From Arthrobacter wenxiniae (lineage in GTDB: Bacteria > Actinomycetota > Actinomycetes > Actinomycetales > Micrococcaceae), in assembly GCF_013376105.1 (NCBI RefSeq), contig NZ_JAAMFM010000020.1, positions 1 through 64,000 on the forward strand: a DNA stretch of 64,000 nt, in the 5' to 3' direction. Under the pieces are notes generated by a model. The model was not told the DNA's origin, did no database searches, and worked only from the letters and a program-made list of their open reading frames with translations. Positions within the stretch are counted from its first letter, which is position 1. Each line of letters begins with the position of its first letter. The position numbers and the translations under genes were made by a program. Shown in pieces: positions 41,841 to 50,750 of the stretch.

Positions 41841-42713
41841 TCACGCGTCCGGCGGCACACCGTCCGGCGGCGGTGGCACGGCCTGGCCGAAGTTTACCGG
41901 GCCGGCCAGGGGCCGCTTTGCGTGGTAGCCGTTGCTGTGGGAACGGTTCTTGAGCCCTTCGAGCACCCACGGCATGAAGTATTCGCGCGCCCACTCGAGG
42001 TCGCCGGCCCTGGCCTGGCGCCAGCTGCGCGCCGGCATCGGCTTGGGGCTCAGCGGGGCGAGCGTGTGGGGCACGTTGAGCGTACGCAGCACCATGGCGG
42101 CCACGGCATGGTGCCCCATGGCGGAGGGGTGGAGCCTGTCGGGGCTCCACATGCGGTGGTCCGCCAGCTCGGTCATGGCCCACATGTCTGCCACAAGCGC
42201 GTCATGGCGTTCACAGACGCTGCGCACGTTTTCGTTGAAGATGGCAATCTTGGTCCGGAACTGGCCCATGATGGTGGAGCGGCCGGAGTCGGGCCCCACG
42301 AACACCAGCACCGTGGCGTCGAGGGCGCGCAGTTCAATGACGGCCTTTTCCAGGGCGTCGGCCAGCTTGTCCGGATCCGCCCCGGCGTGCAGGAGGTCGT
42401 TGCCGCCGCCCTGAATGGAGACCAGGTCCGGGTGCAGCACCAGTGCCCGGGGCAGCTCGGTATCGATGACCTGTCGCAGCTGCAGGCCCCTCACAGCCAG
42501 GTTGGCGTAGGAGAAGTCGCTGGATCCGGCACTCAACTCCTCCGCCACGCGGTCCGCCCAGCCGCGGAAGCCGTTGGGGCTGTGCGGTTCCGGGTCGCCC
42601 AGGCCCTCGGTCATCGAGTCCCCCAGGGCAACGAAGCGGTGCCAGGGGTGGCGTTGTTCGGGCCCCTGGTGGTTGCCGCTGGCGCCGCCGGATGCGGCAG
42701 GCGATGTGTCCAT
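41841..42713 (-). CDS. SGNH/GDSL-type lipase or esterase
   Basis: The 290-residue protein has all four SGNH blocks: nucleophile Ser in VALGDSMTEGLGDP (block I), Gly in VRGLQL (block II), Asn in IQGGGNDLL (block III) and the Asp-x-x-His in SPDRLHPSAMGH (block V). No signal peptide is seen; the N-terminus is Ser/Gly/Ala-rich. It should hydrolyse an ester or thioester. Start ATG at 42713 is the first in the natural-looking part. It is upstream of the MpaB-like gene on the same strand. Confidence 0.87.
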   Translation of the reverse strand: MDTSPAASGGASGNHQGPEQRHPWHRFVALGDSMTEGLGDPEPHSPNGFRGWADRVAEELSAGSSDFSYANLAVRGLQLRQVIDTELPRALVLHPDLVSIQGGGNDLLHAGADPDKLADALEKAVIELRALDATVLVFVGPDSGRSTIMGQFRTKIAIFNENVRSVCERHDALVADMWAMTELADHRMWSPDRLHPSAMGHHAVAAMVLRTLNVPHTLAPLSPKPMPARSWRQARAGDLEWAREYFMPWVLEGLKNRSHSNGYHAKRPLAGPVNFGQAVPPPPDGVPPDA

Positions 42714-42845
42714 GCCCCCATCCTGCCCCCCGTGCAGGACAAAGGGTAGCCTGAGGTGCCATGGCGAAGCGGTCCGCAGGGGAGCAGAATGGAAGCAGGG
42801 CCGTCTGGCGCGAAGCCGCCGGGCGGTGAAGCGAAAGGCAATGCC

Positions 42846-43019
42846 ATGACACAGACACCAGCATTCACGCGCGAAGGCAACGGAACCGGCCAGGACGGCG
42901 GGGCGGCGCCGCAGCGGGTCCACAGCGAAACGGCCGCCGAGGGGACCGACGGGACGGAGATGCCTGAGATCCGGATGCATTCCCAGGACGCCGCCGAGGG
43001 TCCGGACCTGGACGCCTAG
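42846..43019 (+). CDS. Small acidic hypothetical protein (57 residues)
   Basis: ATG 42846 is preceded by GAAAGGC at 6 bp. The protein is rich in Glu, Asp, Gly and Thr (FTREGNGTGQDGGAAPQRVH; MPEIRMHSQDAAEGPDLDA) and looks disordered. An in-frame ATG at 42789 would add 19 residues. It is similar in character to the acidic protein at 9706 but not clearly homologous. The function is unknown. Confidence 0.5.
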   Translation: MTQTPAFTREGNGTGQDGGAAPQRVHSETAAEGTDGTEMPEIRMHSQDAAEGPDLDA

Positions 43020-43097
43020 GTGGCGCCCGGCACCGTGCACCAAGAACGCCCGGGGATTCGGCGCCACAAAGGGTTGCCGCAACCATAGGATGGGCGC

Positions 43098-43559
43098 ATG
43101 TCCACTTTCACGGTTGAACGCAGCGCCGTCATCCCCGCCCCGGCGTCAGAGATTTACCCCCTGGTTGAGAGCTTCCGCGAGTGGACCAAGTGGTCGCCGT
43201 GGGAAACCGTCGACCCCAACATGCAGCGCAGCTACGAGGGCCCCGTGTCCGGCGTTGGGGCGAAGTACGCCTGGAAGGGCAACCGCAAGGCCGGCGCCGG
43301 CGCCATGGTGATTACCGGGGCCGAGCCGGCGCGGATCAACATCCGGCTGGAGTTCACCAAGCCGATGAAGGCCGTCAACCCCATCACCTTCACCTTTGCC
43401 CCTGAAGCGTCGGGCACCAGGGTCACCTGGACCATGAACGGGGAGAGCAAGGGCATCACCAAGTTCTTCATGCTCTTCATGAACATGGACAAGTTGGTGG
43501 GCCGCGACTTTGAAAAGGGGCTGGCGCACTTGGCCCAGGCGGTGCGCGGGACGGCGTAG
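43098..43559 (+). CDS. SRPBCC-family protein (polyketide cyclase/START-like)
   Basis: The 153-residue protein has the helix-grip fold: strand-rich start (STFTVERSAVIPAPASEIYP), SFREWTKWSPWETVDPNMQR and a long C-terminal helix (FMNMDKLVGRDFEKGLAHLA). Such proteins bind hydrophobic ligands. The substrate is not known. It converges on another SRPBCC gene at 43576. Confidence 0.85.
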   Translation: MSTFTVERSAVIPAPASEIYPLVESFREWTKWSPWETVDPNMQRSYEGPVSGVGAKYAWKGNRKAGAGAMVITGAEPARINIRLEFTKPMKAVNPITFTFAPEASGTRVTWTMNGESKGITKFFMLFMNMDKLVGRDFEKGLAHLAQAVRGTA

Positions 43560-43575
43560 CCCCTTTCACCGCCCC

Positions 43576-44055
43576 CTACTTCTTGGCCAGCAGTTCCTCG
43601 AGCCGCTCGTAGCCCTCGGCCATGCCGCCCTCCATGCCGGAGGCCATCATGCCGTCGCGGTCCTCCTGCGTCTGGAACGTTGTGTGGTTGACGATCCGGG
43701 TGCGTCCGCCAAGGTCCTCGAAGACCACCCTGTCAAGACTGACGTGTCCGGGGAATCCGTCGTATTCGAAGGTCTGGACGATGCCCTGGTTGGGCGTGAC
43801 GTCGTGGAAGACGCCGCGAAAGCCGTAGGCGTTCCCGTCCGGAGCGGTGTGCGTGTAGGCCCAGATGCCGCCGATGCGCGCATCCCAGGAGCTGATGGCC
43901 ATGGCCATTTCCCGCGGTCCCAGCCACTGGGCCACGAGGTCCGGGTCAGTGTAGGCGCGGAACACGTCCGCCACCGGCGCATCCACCTCGCGGACGCTGT
44001 CCACGAAGGGCACACCGGGCTCGGCCGTGACAACAAGGGCATTTTTGGTTGTCAT
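43576..44055 (-). CDS. SRPBCC/AHSA1-type protein
   Basis: The ATG at 44055 is preferred over the TTG at 44064 because AAGGAAG lies 9 bp upstream. The 159-residue protein is of the activator of Hsp90 ATPase (AHSA1)/SRPBCC type: VREVDAPVADVFRAYTDPDL, VAQWLGPREMAMAISSWD and MASGMEGGMAEGYERLEELL. It is translated after the ArsR gene, whose stop lies 15 bp upstream. ArsR-SRPBCC pairs of this kind are common in actinobacteria. Confidence 0.87.
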   Translation of the reverse strand: MTTKNALVVTAEPGVPFVDSVREVDAPVADVFRAYTDPDLVAQWLGPREMAMAISSWDARIGGIWAYTHTAPDGNAYGFRGVFHDVTPNQGIVQTFEYDGFPGHVSLDRVVFEDLGGRTRIVNHTTFQTQEDRDGMMASGMEGGMAEGYERLEELLAKK

Positions 44056-44070
44056 CTTATCCAACTTCCT

Positions 44071-44430
44071 TCATTCCTCTTGCGGTCTATTGGCAGTCTT
44101 CATGGCGGCCAGGACCTCGTCCAGGGCCCTGTAGCGCGCTTCCGCCGCCAGCCGGTAGCCGTCAATCCAGGACGTCAGCTCCTCGAGGGCGGCCGGGGCC
44201 AGGTGACACGGGCGGCGCTGCCCGTCCCGCGTCCGCGTGATGAGCCCGGCCCGCTCCAGCACCTGAATGTGCCTGGACACGGCCTGCTTGCTCATCGGGA
44301 ACGGCTCGGCCAGCTCGTTCACCGTGGCCGAACTGCGCGACAGCCGCGCCACGAGATTGCGCCGGACCGGGTCCGCCAGGGCCAGGAAGGCCCGGTCCAG
44401 CCGGTCGTCGTCGGATTCGGTGTCGTGCAC
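44071..44430 (-). CDS. ArsR-family transcriptional regulator
   Basis: The winged-helix protein has RAFLALADPVRRNLVARL, VNELAEPFPMSKQAVSRHIQ and LERAGLITRTRDGQRRPCHL, the ArsR recognition helix and wing. No cysteine pair for metal binding is present, so it is of the metal-independent kind found next to AHSA1 proteins. GTG 44430 is the most natural start (119 residues); TTG at 44451 would add seven residues; neither has a good ribosome binding site. It is followed by its SRPBCC partner and probably represses both through the palindrome at 44464. Confidence 0.85.
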   Translation of the reverse strand: MHDTESDDDRLDRAFLALADPVRRNLVARLSRSSATVNELAEPFPMSKQAVSRHIQVLERAGLITRTRDGQRRPCHLAPAALEELTSWIDGYRLAAEARYRALDEVLAAMKTANRPQEE

Positions 44431-44463
44431 GCATTCACTGCCTATAATCAACCTATTTGTTTA

Positions 44464-44479
44464 TCAACCAGTTGGTTGA
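44464..44479. promoter_or_regulatory. Inverted repeat upstream of the ArsR-SRPBCC operon
   Basis: TCAACCA-GT-TGGTTGA is a 7-2-7 inverted repeat, about 35 bp upstream of the ArsR start in an AT-richer stretch. Operators of ArsR/SRPBCC pairs have this form, and autoregulation is the simplest reading. Confidence 0.65.
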
Positions 44480-44563
44480 CTATTTAACGCTAGACCCGCA
44501 GGCACGGGCCGTCAATCCCTTTGACGCGGGTTTTGGCGGGTTTCCGCCTGGGCGCCACGGCGC

Positions 44564-45931
44564 CTAGTGGTGGAACGCCACCCGCGCCGGCGCCTTCCCG
44601 GACAGCCGCTCCACCGATTTGGCCAGGTCCGCCAAAAACGCCTCGGCCAGGTCATAGGTGAAGCCGTTGCGCACCACCACGCGGAGCACATCCACCCCTG
44701 CCATCCCCTCCGGCATGGGGTATGCCGGCACGATCCACCCAAAGCTGCGCAGCTCATGGGAAAGGTCGTATACGGACCAGGTGTCCGGCGTCGTGAGTGA
44801 AAAGGCGAGGACGGGCAGCTCCTCGCCCCGGCTGAACAGCGTAAACAAGCCCAGCTTCCCCACGCCGTCGGCAATATACAGGGCGATGTCCCGGGACCGC
44901 TGCTGGATGCGCCGGTAGCCCGCGAAGCCGTAACGGACCAGCACGTAGTACTGCGCAATCACCTGGGCGGCGGGGCGGGAGAAGTTCAGCGCGAACGTTG
45001 GCATGGAGCCGCCGAGGTAGTCGACGCTGAAGATCAGGTCCGCGGGAAGGCTGTCCGCGCCGCGCCAGAGCACCCAGCCCACGCCGGGGTACACCAGGCC
45101 GTACTTGTGCCCGGAGGAGTTGATGGACTGCACCCGCTCCAGGCGGAAGTCCCACGGCAGCTCCGGGTCCAGGAACGGGGCAATGAACCCGCCTGAAGCG
45201 GCGTCCACGTGCACCGGGACATCCAGCCCCGTGTCCAGCTGCAGCCGGTCCAATGCTGCGGCGATGCCCGCCACGGGCTCGTAGGAGCCGTCGAAGGTGG
45301 AGCCGAGGACCGCCACCACCCCAATGGTGTTCTCGTCGCACGCCGCCGCGGCCTGTGCGGCGGTCAGGTGCGTGGCGCCGTCGAGCGGGATGAGCCGTGC
45401 CTCCACGTCCCAGTAGCGGGCGAACTTTTCCCAGCAGACCTGCACGTTGGCGCCCATCACGATGTTTGGCCTCGTGGCGTCCTGGCCTGCGGCCTCGCGG
45501 CGTGCCCGCCAGCGCCACTTCATGGCCATGCCGGCCAGCATTGCGGCCTCGGAGGAGCCCGTGGTGGAACATCCGACGGCGTCCGTCCCGCCCGTGGGTG
45601 CCGGCGCGTTCCACAGATTGGCGAGGATGTTGACGCAGCGACGCTCAATCTCGGCCGACTGCGGGTATTCGTCCTTGTCGATGATGTTCTTCTCCAGCGA
45701 CATCTGGATCAGCGCCTGCGCCTCCGGCTCCATCCACGTGGTGACGAAGGTGGCCAGGTTCTGCCGGGCGTTGCCGTCCAGCATGAGCTCGTCCCGGACA
45801 AACCGCATCGCGGCGCCCGCCTCCTGCGTGGTCCGCGGCAGCCGGTGCTTGGGGATGGCGCCCACGCCGCCGTCGAAGGCGGGGTCCAGGACCATTGCGT
45901 CGTGCTGGACGTGGTGCTTGTGCAGGCTCAT
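44564..45931 (-). CDS. gadB: Glutamate decarboxylase
   Basis: The 455-residue protein matches PLP-dependent glutamate decarboxylases along its length. It has GCSTTGSSEAAMLAGMAMKW, VDAASGGFIAPFL, and SINSSGHKYGLVYPGVGW with the PLP lysine. It converts glutamate to GABA and CO2 and consumes a proton, giving acid tolerance or feeding the GABA shunt. No gadC antiporter is nearby. The C-terminus ends in HH, as in enzymes that are pH-responsive; this is suggestive only. The gene is monocistronic. Confidence 0.9.
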   Translation of the reverse strand: MSLHKHHVQHDAMVLDPAFDGGVGAIPKHRLPRTTQEAGAAMRFVRDELMLDGNARQNLATFVTTWMEPEAQALIQMSLEKNIIDKDEYPQSAEIERRCVNILANLWNAPAPTGGTDAVGCSTTGSSEAAMLAGMAMKWRWRARREAAGQDATRPNIVMGANVQVCWEKFARYWDVEARLIPLDGATHLTAAQAAAACDENTIGVVAVLGSTFDGSYEPVAGIAAALDRLQLDTGLDVPVHVDAASGGFIAPFLDPELPWDFRLERVQSINSSGHKYGLVYPGVGWVLWRGADSLPADLIFSVDYLGGSMPTFALNFSRPAAQVIAQYYVLVRYGFAGYRRIQQRSRDIALYIADGVGKLGLFTLFSRGEELPVLAFSLTTPDTWSVYDLSHELRSFGWIVPAYPMPEGMAGVDVLRVVVRNGFTYDLAEAFLADLAKSVERLSGKAPARVAFHH

Positions 45932-45972
45932 GAATCACTCCATCTTTCGAGGCATGGTTGCCTCTGTCGAGG

Positions 45973-46449
45973 CTATCGGCGATCCCCCGCATTGAACAGG
46001 CAGGCCCGCGGAGGCAGGAGCGGGATCCCATGGCCTGCCCGCAGCACGGACAGCCGGCCCCGGCCGTACGCGTCCACGGGAAGTCCCCCAATCCAGGAAA
46101 ACTCCGGCCGGTACCCGGTGGCCCAGGCGACCGTCCTCACCCGTGGGGCGGGATTCCCCGGGAAGGCGGGTCAGCCGCCGTCGGACACGGAACCTGGATT
46201 CCGGTACCCGGGGCTGTGCAGCTGCTTGGGCCCCGGGGCCAGCAGCGCGGCCGGTGCCGGAACGTACGGCACTGCGTTCGCCCCAGTCGCCCCCACCTCG
46301 GACAGGGCAGTTTTGGTGCCGTGCGTGGTTTCAACCTCGAATACTCCCTCCGCCGCCCGCACCGCCATCGCCGTCACCGCGTAGTCCACGGCCAGGCCGG
46401 ACTGCCCGGCACCCATGATGATGGTTCCGTCGAGTGATGTTGCAGCCAT
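45973..46449 (-). pseudogene. Remnant of an FAD-dependent monooxygenase/oxidoreductase
   Basis: From ATG 46449 the frame reads AATSLDGTIIMGAGQSGLAV, a truncated dinucleotide-binding motif, then jumps to a later part (DYAVTAMAVRAAEGVFEVET). Next comes VPYVPAPAALLAPGPKQLHS. In another frame at 46140-45973 lies the C-terminal VRTVAWATGYRPEFSWIGGL, ending FNAGDRR. Internal deletions and at least one frameshift have removed much of the usual protein of about 350-400 residues. The start-proximal region and the operators upstream are preserved. Confidence 0.75.
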
Positions 46450-46487
46450 GACGCACCCCGGCACTGTGAGGAGTTGAAGCTCCCAAC

Positions 46488-46521
46488 GGAATGCGTTTCC
46501 AGTGACTGGAATGCTATTCCA
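46488..46521. promoter_or_regulatory. Tandem TetR-type operators between divergent pseudogenes
   Basis: GGAATGCGTTTCC (46488-46500) and TGGAATGCTATTCCA (46507-46521) are two related palindromes (TGGAAT-N3-ATTCCA pattern), 20 bp apart centre to centre. They lie between the monooxygenase remnant and the TetR remnant, where a regulator would control both. Confidence 0.7.
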
Positions 46522-46526
46522 CGATT

Positions 46527-47167
46527 ATGAATGCCTCAGTTTCGGGGACACGCGCCGGGCCGGCGGGCCGCGGGGAGTTCCAGTCGGAACAAACCAGGGC
46601 GCCGAGTGTGGCAACGGCGCGGGAGCAATTTTCGGCCAACGGCCATTCGGCAACGACCATCGAATCCCTGGCAACAGGCGCCGGCGTGGCCATCCAGACC
46701 ATCTACAACCCGGTGGGGAACCAGCCGGCCCTGCCCGCGGCCGCCCTTGACGCCGCTTCCGGTCCCGACGCCCCCGCCACCGTGCCGGAGTCCTGCGCGA
46801 ACGTGCCGCCCGCACGGCCGGCTTCGCCGGCCTGGTGGGCGTGCTCGCCCACTGGTTCGCCGGGGCCATGCCCCGCAGCCACGGCATCTTCGCAGCCATC
46901 AGACAGGCGCCCGCCGCCGCCGAGCCTTCCGTGGCTGCGCTGCGGGACGGGCGCGCGCGGGCGAGAATGGGGCGCCACATGGAGGCCGCCGCCGCCGTCC
47001 GCCGGCGTGGCGGGCTCGGCAACGGGCTGAGCGGCGCGGACGGGACGGCCGTCATCTTCACCATCGGGCATCCGGACACGTACGCGTCCCTGATGGTGGG
47101 GTTCGGCCGGCCGCTGCCCGGATACCGCAACTGGGTCTACACCTCGCTGCTGGGCGCCCTGCGCTGA
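46527..47167 (+). pseudogene. Frameshifted TetR-family regulator gene
   Basis: The first frame gives REQFSANGHSATTIESLATG and GVAIQTIYNPVGNQPALPAA, a TetR helix-turn-helix. After about residue 90 the frame changes. The continuation, from about 46835, is in another frame: LVGVLAHWFAGAMPRSHGIF, AIRQAPAAAEPSVAALRDGR, VIFTIGHPDTYASLMVGFGR, ending LLGALR. These parts together form one TetR protein of about 200 residues. One frameshift is required, so the gene is inactive or wrongly sequenced. The divergent gene is also broken. Confidence 0.75.
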
Positions 47168-47240
47168 CGGCCCGGGATGGCGCGGCCTGGGCTGAAGCGC
47201 GACGGTCCGGGGCCTTGCCCCCGGCAGGTCAAGCGCCGTT

Positions 47241-48059
47241 TCAGCCGCCCCGACGTCCGATGACCGCGGTGCCGTCGAGCTGCTCCGAGTGCACGCTTGC
47301 CGCGCGGAAGCCGTTCCGTTCCAGTATCCGGACCGATTCCGCCGCCTGCGCCGGGCTGGATTCCACGATCAGGTGGCCGCCGGGACGCAGCCACTCCCGG
47401 GCCTGCCCCGCGATCCGCCGCTGGATGTCCAAGCCGTCGGCGCCGCCGTCGAGCGCCGCGTCCGGTTCGAAGAGCCGCGCCTCCTGCGGCATGAAGGCGA
47501 TGTCCTGCGTCGGCACATAGGGTGCATTGGCGGTGATGATCCTGAATCTCCCACGGAGCGCCGCCGGCAGCGGCTCGAACAAGTCGCCGCAGTGGACCGC
47601 CCCGGTGAACAGGGCCAGGTTCGCGGCCGCGCACGCAACGGCGGCGGGGTCGATGTCCGCAGCGTGAATTTCCAGCCGCGGCAGTTCGGCGGCGAGCGCC
47701 GCGCCGATCGCGCCGCTGCCGCAGCACAGGTCTAGCACGACGGCGTTTCCCCCGCCTCCAGCTGTGCCCCCCTCGCGGCGAAGGATCGCGGCCGCTTCCC
47801 GGACCAGGAATTCGGTGCGGAGCCGCGGCACGAAAACGCCCGGGGCAACCTTGATCCGCAGGCTGTGGAACGCGGCCCAGCCCACGATGTGTTCAAGCGG
47901 GAACCCCTTCACGCGGCGGGCCGCCATGTCGTCCAGTTCCTGCGCGGTGCCGGCCGCCCCGAGCAGTATTGCGGCTTCTTCCTCGGCGTAGACGCAGCCG
48001 GCCGCGCGCAGCCGTGCCGTCAGTTCCGCGGTGGTTAAATCCTGAAATGGCGCCGTCAC
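47241..48059 (-). CDS. Putative protein N5-glutamine methyltransferase (HemK/PrmC-like)
   Basis: GTG 48059 starts a 272-residue protein with an N-terminal helical domain and a class I SAM methyltransferase domain: VVLDLCCGSGAIGAALAAEL (SAM motif I), AADIDPAAVACAAANLALF (motif II), and ITANAPYVPTQDIAFMPQEA. The NPPY motif of glutamine N5-methyltransferases reads NAPY here. The family methylates class 1 release factors, but actinobacteria also have close paralogs of unknown role. With prfC elsewhere in this window and no prfA next to it, a housekeeping PrmC role is not shown. Confidence 0.8.
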   Translation of the reverse strand: MTAPFQDLTTAELTARLRAAGCVYAEEEAAILLGAAGTAQELDDMAARRVKGFPLEHIVGWAAFHSLRIKVAPGVFVPRLRTEFLVREAAAILRREGGTAGGGGNAVVLDLCCGSGAIGAALAAELPRLEIHAADIDPAAVACAAANLALFTGAVHCGDLFEPLPAALRGRFRIITANAPYVPTQDIAFMPQEARLFEPDAALDGGADGLDIQRRIAGQAREWLRPGGHLIVESSPAQAAESVRILERNGFRAASVHSEQLDGTAVIGRRGG

Positions 48060-48079
48060 AGGGACAACAGTAGCGTGGT

Positions 48080-48120
48080 GGGCCGGTGGTTGAGCCCGTC
48101 GAAACTCCCGGACCACGGCC
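48080..48120. repeat. Dispersed GGTTGAGCCCGTCGAAACT-type repeat
   Basis: GGTTGAGCCCGTCGAAACT (about 48086-48104) resembles the CTCGACCA-type motifs in the first 190 bases of the window, seen in reverse orientation. It lies in the gap between the divergent methyltransferase and AlkD-like genes. Such intergenic elements are common in Arthrobacter-type genomes. Confidence 0.4.
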
Positions 48121-48296
48121 GGCCCGCCCAGCCCCCGACAGTACGGACGGGGCGGGCCCGTGCGCCCCGTCCCGGCCAGCCTCGCGCATCGCCGCAATCG
48201 TGGCCGCGGAGTTGGGCCGGCCCATGGAATCCCCTTCCTTGCCGTTGGGGAATTTACGCCACGCAGGGGGGACCCCGCCGCGGCTACGCTGTGGGC

Positions 48297-48995
48297 ATGA
48301 CGTACGACGCCGTTGCCCCCAACATCTCCTTCCTCGCCTCCCTGCGCCCCGCCTTGGGCTCCGTGGTCGAGCCCGGGAGGGCCGGGAGCATGGCCGCGTA
48401 CATGAAATCCGCCATGCCGTACCTCGGCGTGCGGTCCCCCGACGTCCGCAAGACAGTGCGGGCCCTGGCGAGGGAGCATCCCTTTGGGGACGCCGCCCAG
48501 CTGCACGCCACGGCCGCCCGGCTGTGGTGTGCCGCCGACTTCCGCGAGGAACGCTACGCGGCCATCATGCTCACAGATTCACGGCTGGCCCGCGGCGAGC
48601 TGGAACTGCTGCCGTTCTACACCACCGCCATCGCCGAGGGCCGGTGGTGGGACTTTGTGGACTCCGTGGCTCCACGACTGGCCGAACTGCTTCTGGCACA
48701 CCCTGACACCATGGACCCCCTGCTGCGCGAATGGAGCCGGCACCCAAATTTCTGGTTTCGGCGCGCCGCCATCATTGCCCAGCTGCCGGCCAAGGCCGCC
48801 ACGGACACCGTCCTGCTGCACGACGTCATGGTGCCCAACCTGGCCGAAAGGGAGTTCTTCATCCGCAAGGCCATTGGCTGGGCGCTGCGGCAGCATGCCC
48901 GGACCGACCCGGCCTGGGTGCGGGAATTCGTGGCCCGCTACGACGCCGAGCTCAGCCCGCTCTCGCGCCGCGAGGCGCTCAAGCACCTGGGCTGA
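48297..48995 (+). CDS. DNA alkylation repair protein (AlkD-like)
   Basis: The 232-residue protein is built of HEAT-like helical repeats: MAAYMKSAMPYLGVRSPDVR, EGRWWDFVDSVAPRLAELLL and EFFIRKAIGWALRQHARTDP, characteristic of AlkD glycosylases. The WW-DFVD segment carries the conserved Trp and Asp of the active site. It would remove N3- or N7-alkylated bases. Start ATG at 48297 opens the conserved N-terminus. No other repair genes are adjacent. Confidence 0.88.
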   Translation: MTYDAVAPNISFLASLRPALGSVVEPGRAGSMAAYMKSAMPYLGVRSPDVRKTVRALAREHPFGDAAQLHATAARLWCAADFREERYAAIMLTDSRLARGELELLPFYTTAIAEGRWWDFVDSVAPRLAELLLAHPDTMDPLLREWSRHPNFWFRRAAIIAQLPAKAATDTVLLHDVMVPNLAEREFFIRKAIGWALRQHARTDPAWVREFVARYDAELSPLSRREALKHLG

Positions 48996-49030
48996 GGCGG
49001 CGCCGCCGGCAGGATCCCGCGCAGGGCGCC

Positions 49031-50590
49031 TTACGTCCGGGGGTCGCGCAGTGCGTCGCGTTCCGCCAGCGACGGCCGGAACAGCCCGCGCGTCCGCCGG
49101 TCCCACAGCATGAGCCAGAGGGCACCGAGCACGCTCACCCCGATGGCCACGCCGCGCACGGCCACGACAGGGATCCACTGGAAGACGCTCAGCTGGTCCG
49201 TCAGTGCGATCAGGGTAAAGAACACGGAAAGGAAATACACCGCCCGAAGGGGCCAGCCGTCCCTGATGCCCGTGACGGCGAAGAACGCGAGCAGCCACAT
49301 CATGTACCAGGGCTGGATCATGGGGGCCAGGAGCACCACGGCGGCAAAGGCCCACGCCATCCGGCGCAACACCGCCTGGCTGTACCGGGAGGCGCGGGAG
49401 GGTCCGGCACCCAGGCCGGGGTCCGGCGTCGCACGCACGGCGACCAGGGCCAGCAGCACCACCACCAGGATGGACGCACCCTGGCCAACGGTCTGGATGA
49501 CCCCCGTCACCGCGGCCCCGGCGCCGCCCCCGCCCAGCAACGTGACCAGGAATCCCACCACATGTGAGAAGAGTCCCACCGGCGCGTACCAGATCCACAC
49601 GGTTCCCGGGGTCTGCAGCGCGGCCAGCCAGCCGAAGCCCAGCCCGTTGACCACGCCCATCGCCGCCAGGATGCCCATTGAAATGGCCAAGGTGGCGGTC
49701 CACAGGGCGAACTTGCGCAGCCAGCCGGCCTGCGAACCCGCCCACAGCAGGCCCGCAAACGGCAGGGCGATCAGGGTGATGGGCTTGATCGCGATGGACA
49801 GGGTGACGAGCACAATGCCCCAGACGGGGTGCCGGCCCGACGCATGGTAGATGCCGGCCACCACCAGGCCCAGCATGAGGGAGTCGTTGTGGACGCTGCC
49901 AATGAAGTTGATCAGCAGCACAGGGTTAAGGACCACCAGCCACAGGGCCCGCTGCGGGTTGAAGCCGTGCCGCGCGGCCAGCCGCGGCACATAGATCGCC
50001 AGCAGGACCACGCCGAGCAGGCTCGCCAGGCGGAACGGGACCAGCGCCAGCTCCGGGCTGCCGTTGGCGAGCCCCACGGCGGCCTGCTCCAGCCACAGCC
50101 ACACCGGGCCGTAGGGGGTGGGTGCCTCCGTCCAGAGCACGTCGGGGCCCAGGTTGTAGTAGTTGCTCAGGGCGGAAATGCCGTTGGTGTAAGGGTTAAG
50201 GCCCTGCTGCATGAGGCGGCCCTGCCCGATGTAGGCGTAGGAGTCGCGGCTGAACAGCGGCAGGGCGAGCATCATGGGGGCCGTCCAGAGGGCCAGCGCC
50301 TTGAGCAGCAGCGGGCGGCAGGACGGGTCCCAGCCAGCCAGGTGCTGGCGCAGCCGCAGCCAGGCGCGCAGCATCAGGAGGGCGCCGATGCACAGCAGCA
50401 CGGTGCAGGTGATGACCGCGGCCGGCGTGGTCCGGGCCAGGATGAACAGCGGCGTGCGGATCAGCGGGGACGCGCTGGTGGCCATCCAGCCGACGCCGAA
50501 GGACCCGAGCAGCAGCATGAGCGAGCCGGCAAAGCCCTGCCACACCGCGGACCGCGCGGCCCACTTGCGTCCCGGCTGCTTCACTGCCAC
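49031..50590 (-). CDS. MptB-like polyprenol-phosphomannose alpha-1,6-mannosyltransferase
   Basis: The 519-residue protein (from GTG 50590, chosen for GAGGAG just upstream; GTG 50584 also possible) has some 12 to 13 membrane helices. The GT-C-like loop LPLFSRDSYAYIGQGRLMQQ carries a conserved Asp after helix 3. Long hydrophobic segments with KPITLIALPFAGLLWAG follow. It should transfer mannose from polyprenyl-phosphate-mannose to a growing lipomannan/lipoglycan on the outer face of the membrane. It is divergent from the first GT87 gene, and a paralog lies at 53928. Confidence 0.85.
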   Translation of the reverse strand: MAVKQPGRKWAARSAVWQGFAGSLMLLLGSFGVGWMATSASPLIRTPLFILARTTPAAVITCTVLLCIGALLMLRAWLRLRQHLAGWDPSCRPLLLKALALWTAPMMLALPLFSRDSYAYIGQGRLMQQGLNPYTNGISALSNYYNLGPDVLWTEAPTPYGPVWLWLEQAAVGLANGSPELALVPFRLASLLGVVLLAIYVPRLAARHGFNPQRALWLVVLNPVLLINFIGSVHNDSLMLGLVVAGIYHASGRHPVWGIVLVTLSIAIKPITLIALPFAGLLWAGSQAGWLRKFALWTATLAISMGILAAMGVVNGLGFGWLAALQTPGTVWIWYAPVGLFSHVVGFLVTLLGGGGAGAAVTGVIQTVGQGASILVVVLLALVAVRATPDPGLGAGPSRASRYSQAVLRRMAWAFAAVVLLAPMIQPWYMMWLLAFFAVTGIRDGWPLRAVYFLSVFFTLIALTDQLSVFQWIPVVAVRGVAIGVSVLGALWLMLWDRRTRGLFRPSLAERDALRDPRT

Positions 50591-50750
50591 CGGACTCCTC
50601 GTCTCGCGCTCGGCAACTTCCCGGCTGGTCAAATACTCACTCCTGAACAATCTTCGGCGTACACCTGCCCGGGTGCGCCACCTGCCCGGGCGCCTCTCCG
50701 GCGCGGGTGAGACCAGGGGAACCCGTGGGTGGAACACCGGCTGCGCTAAC

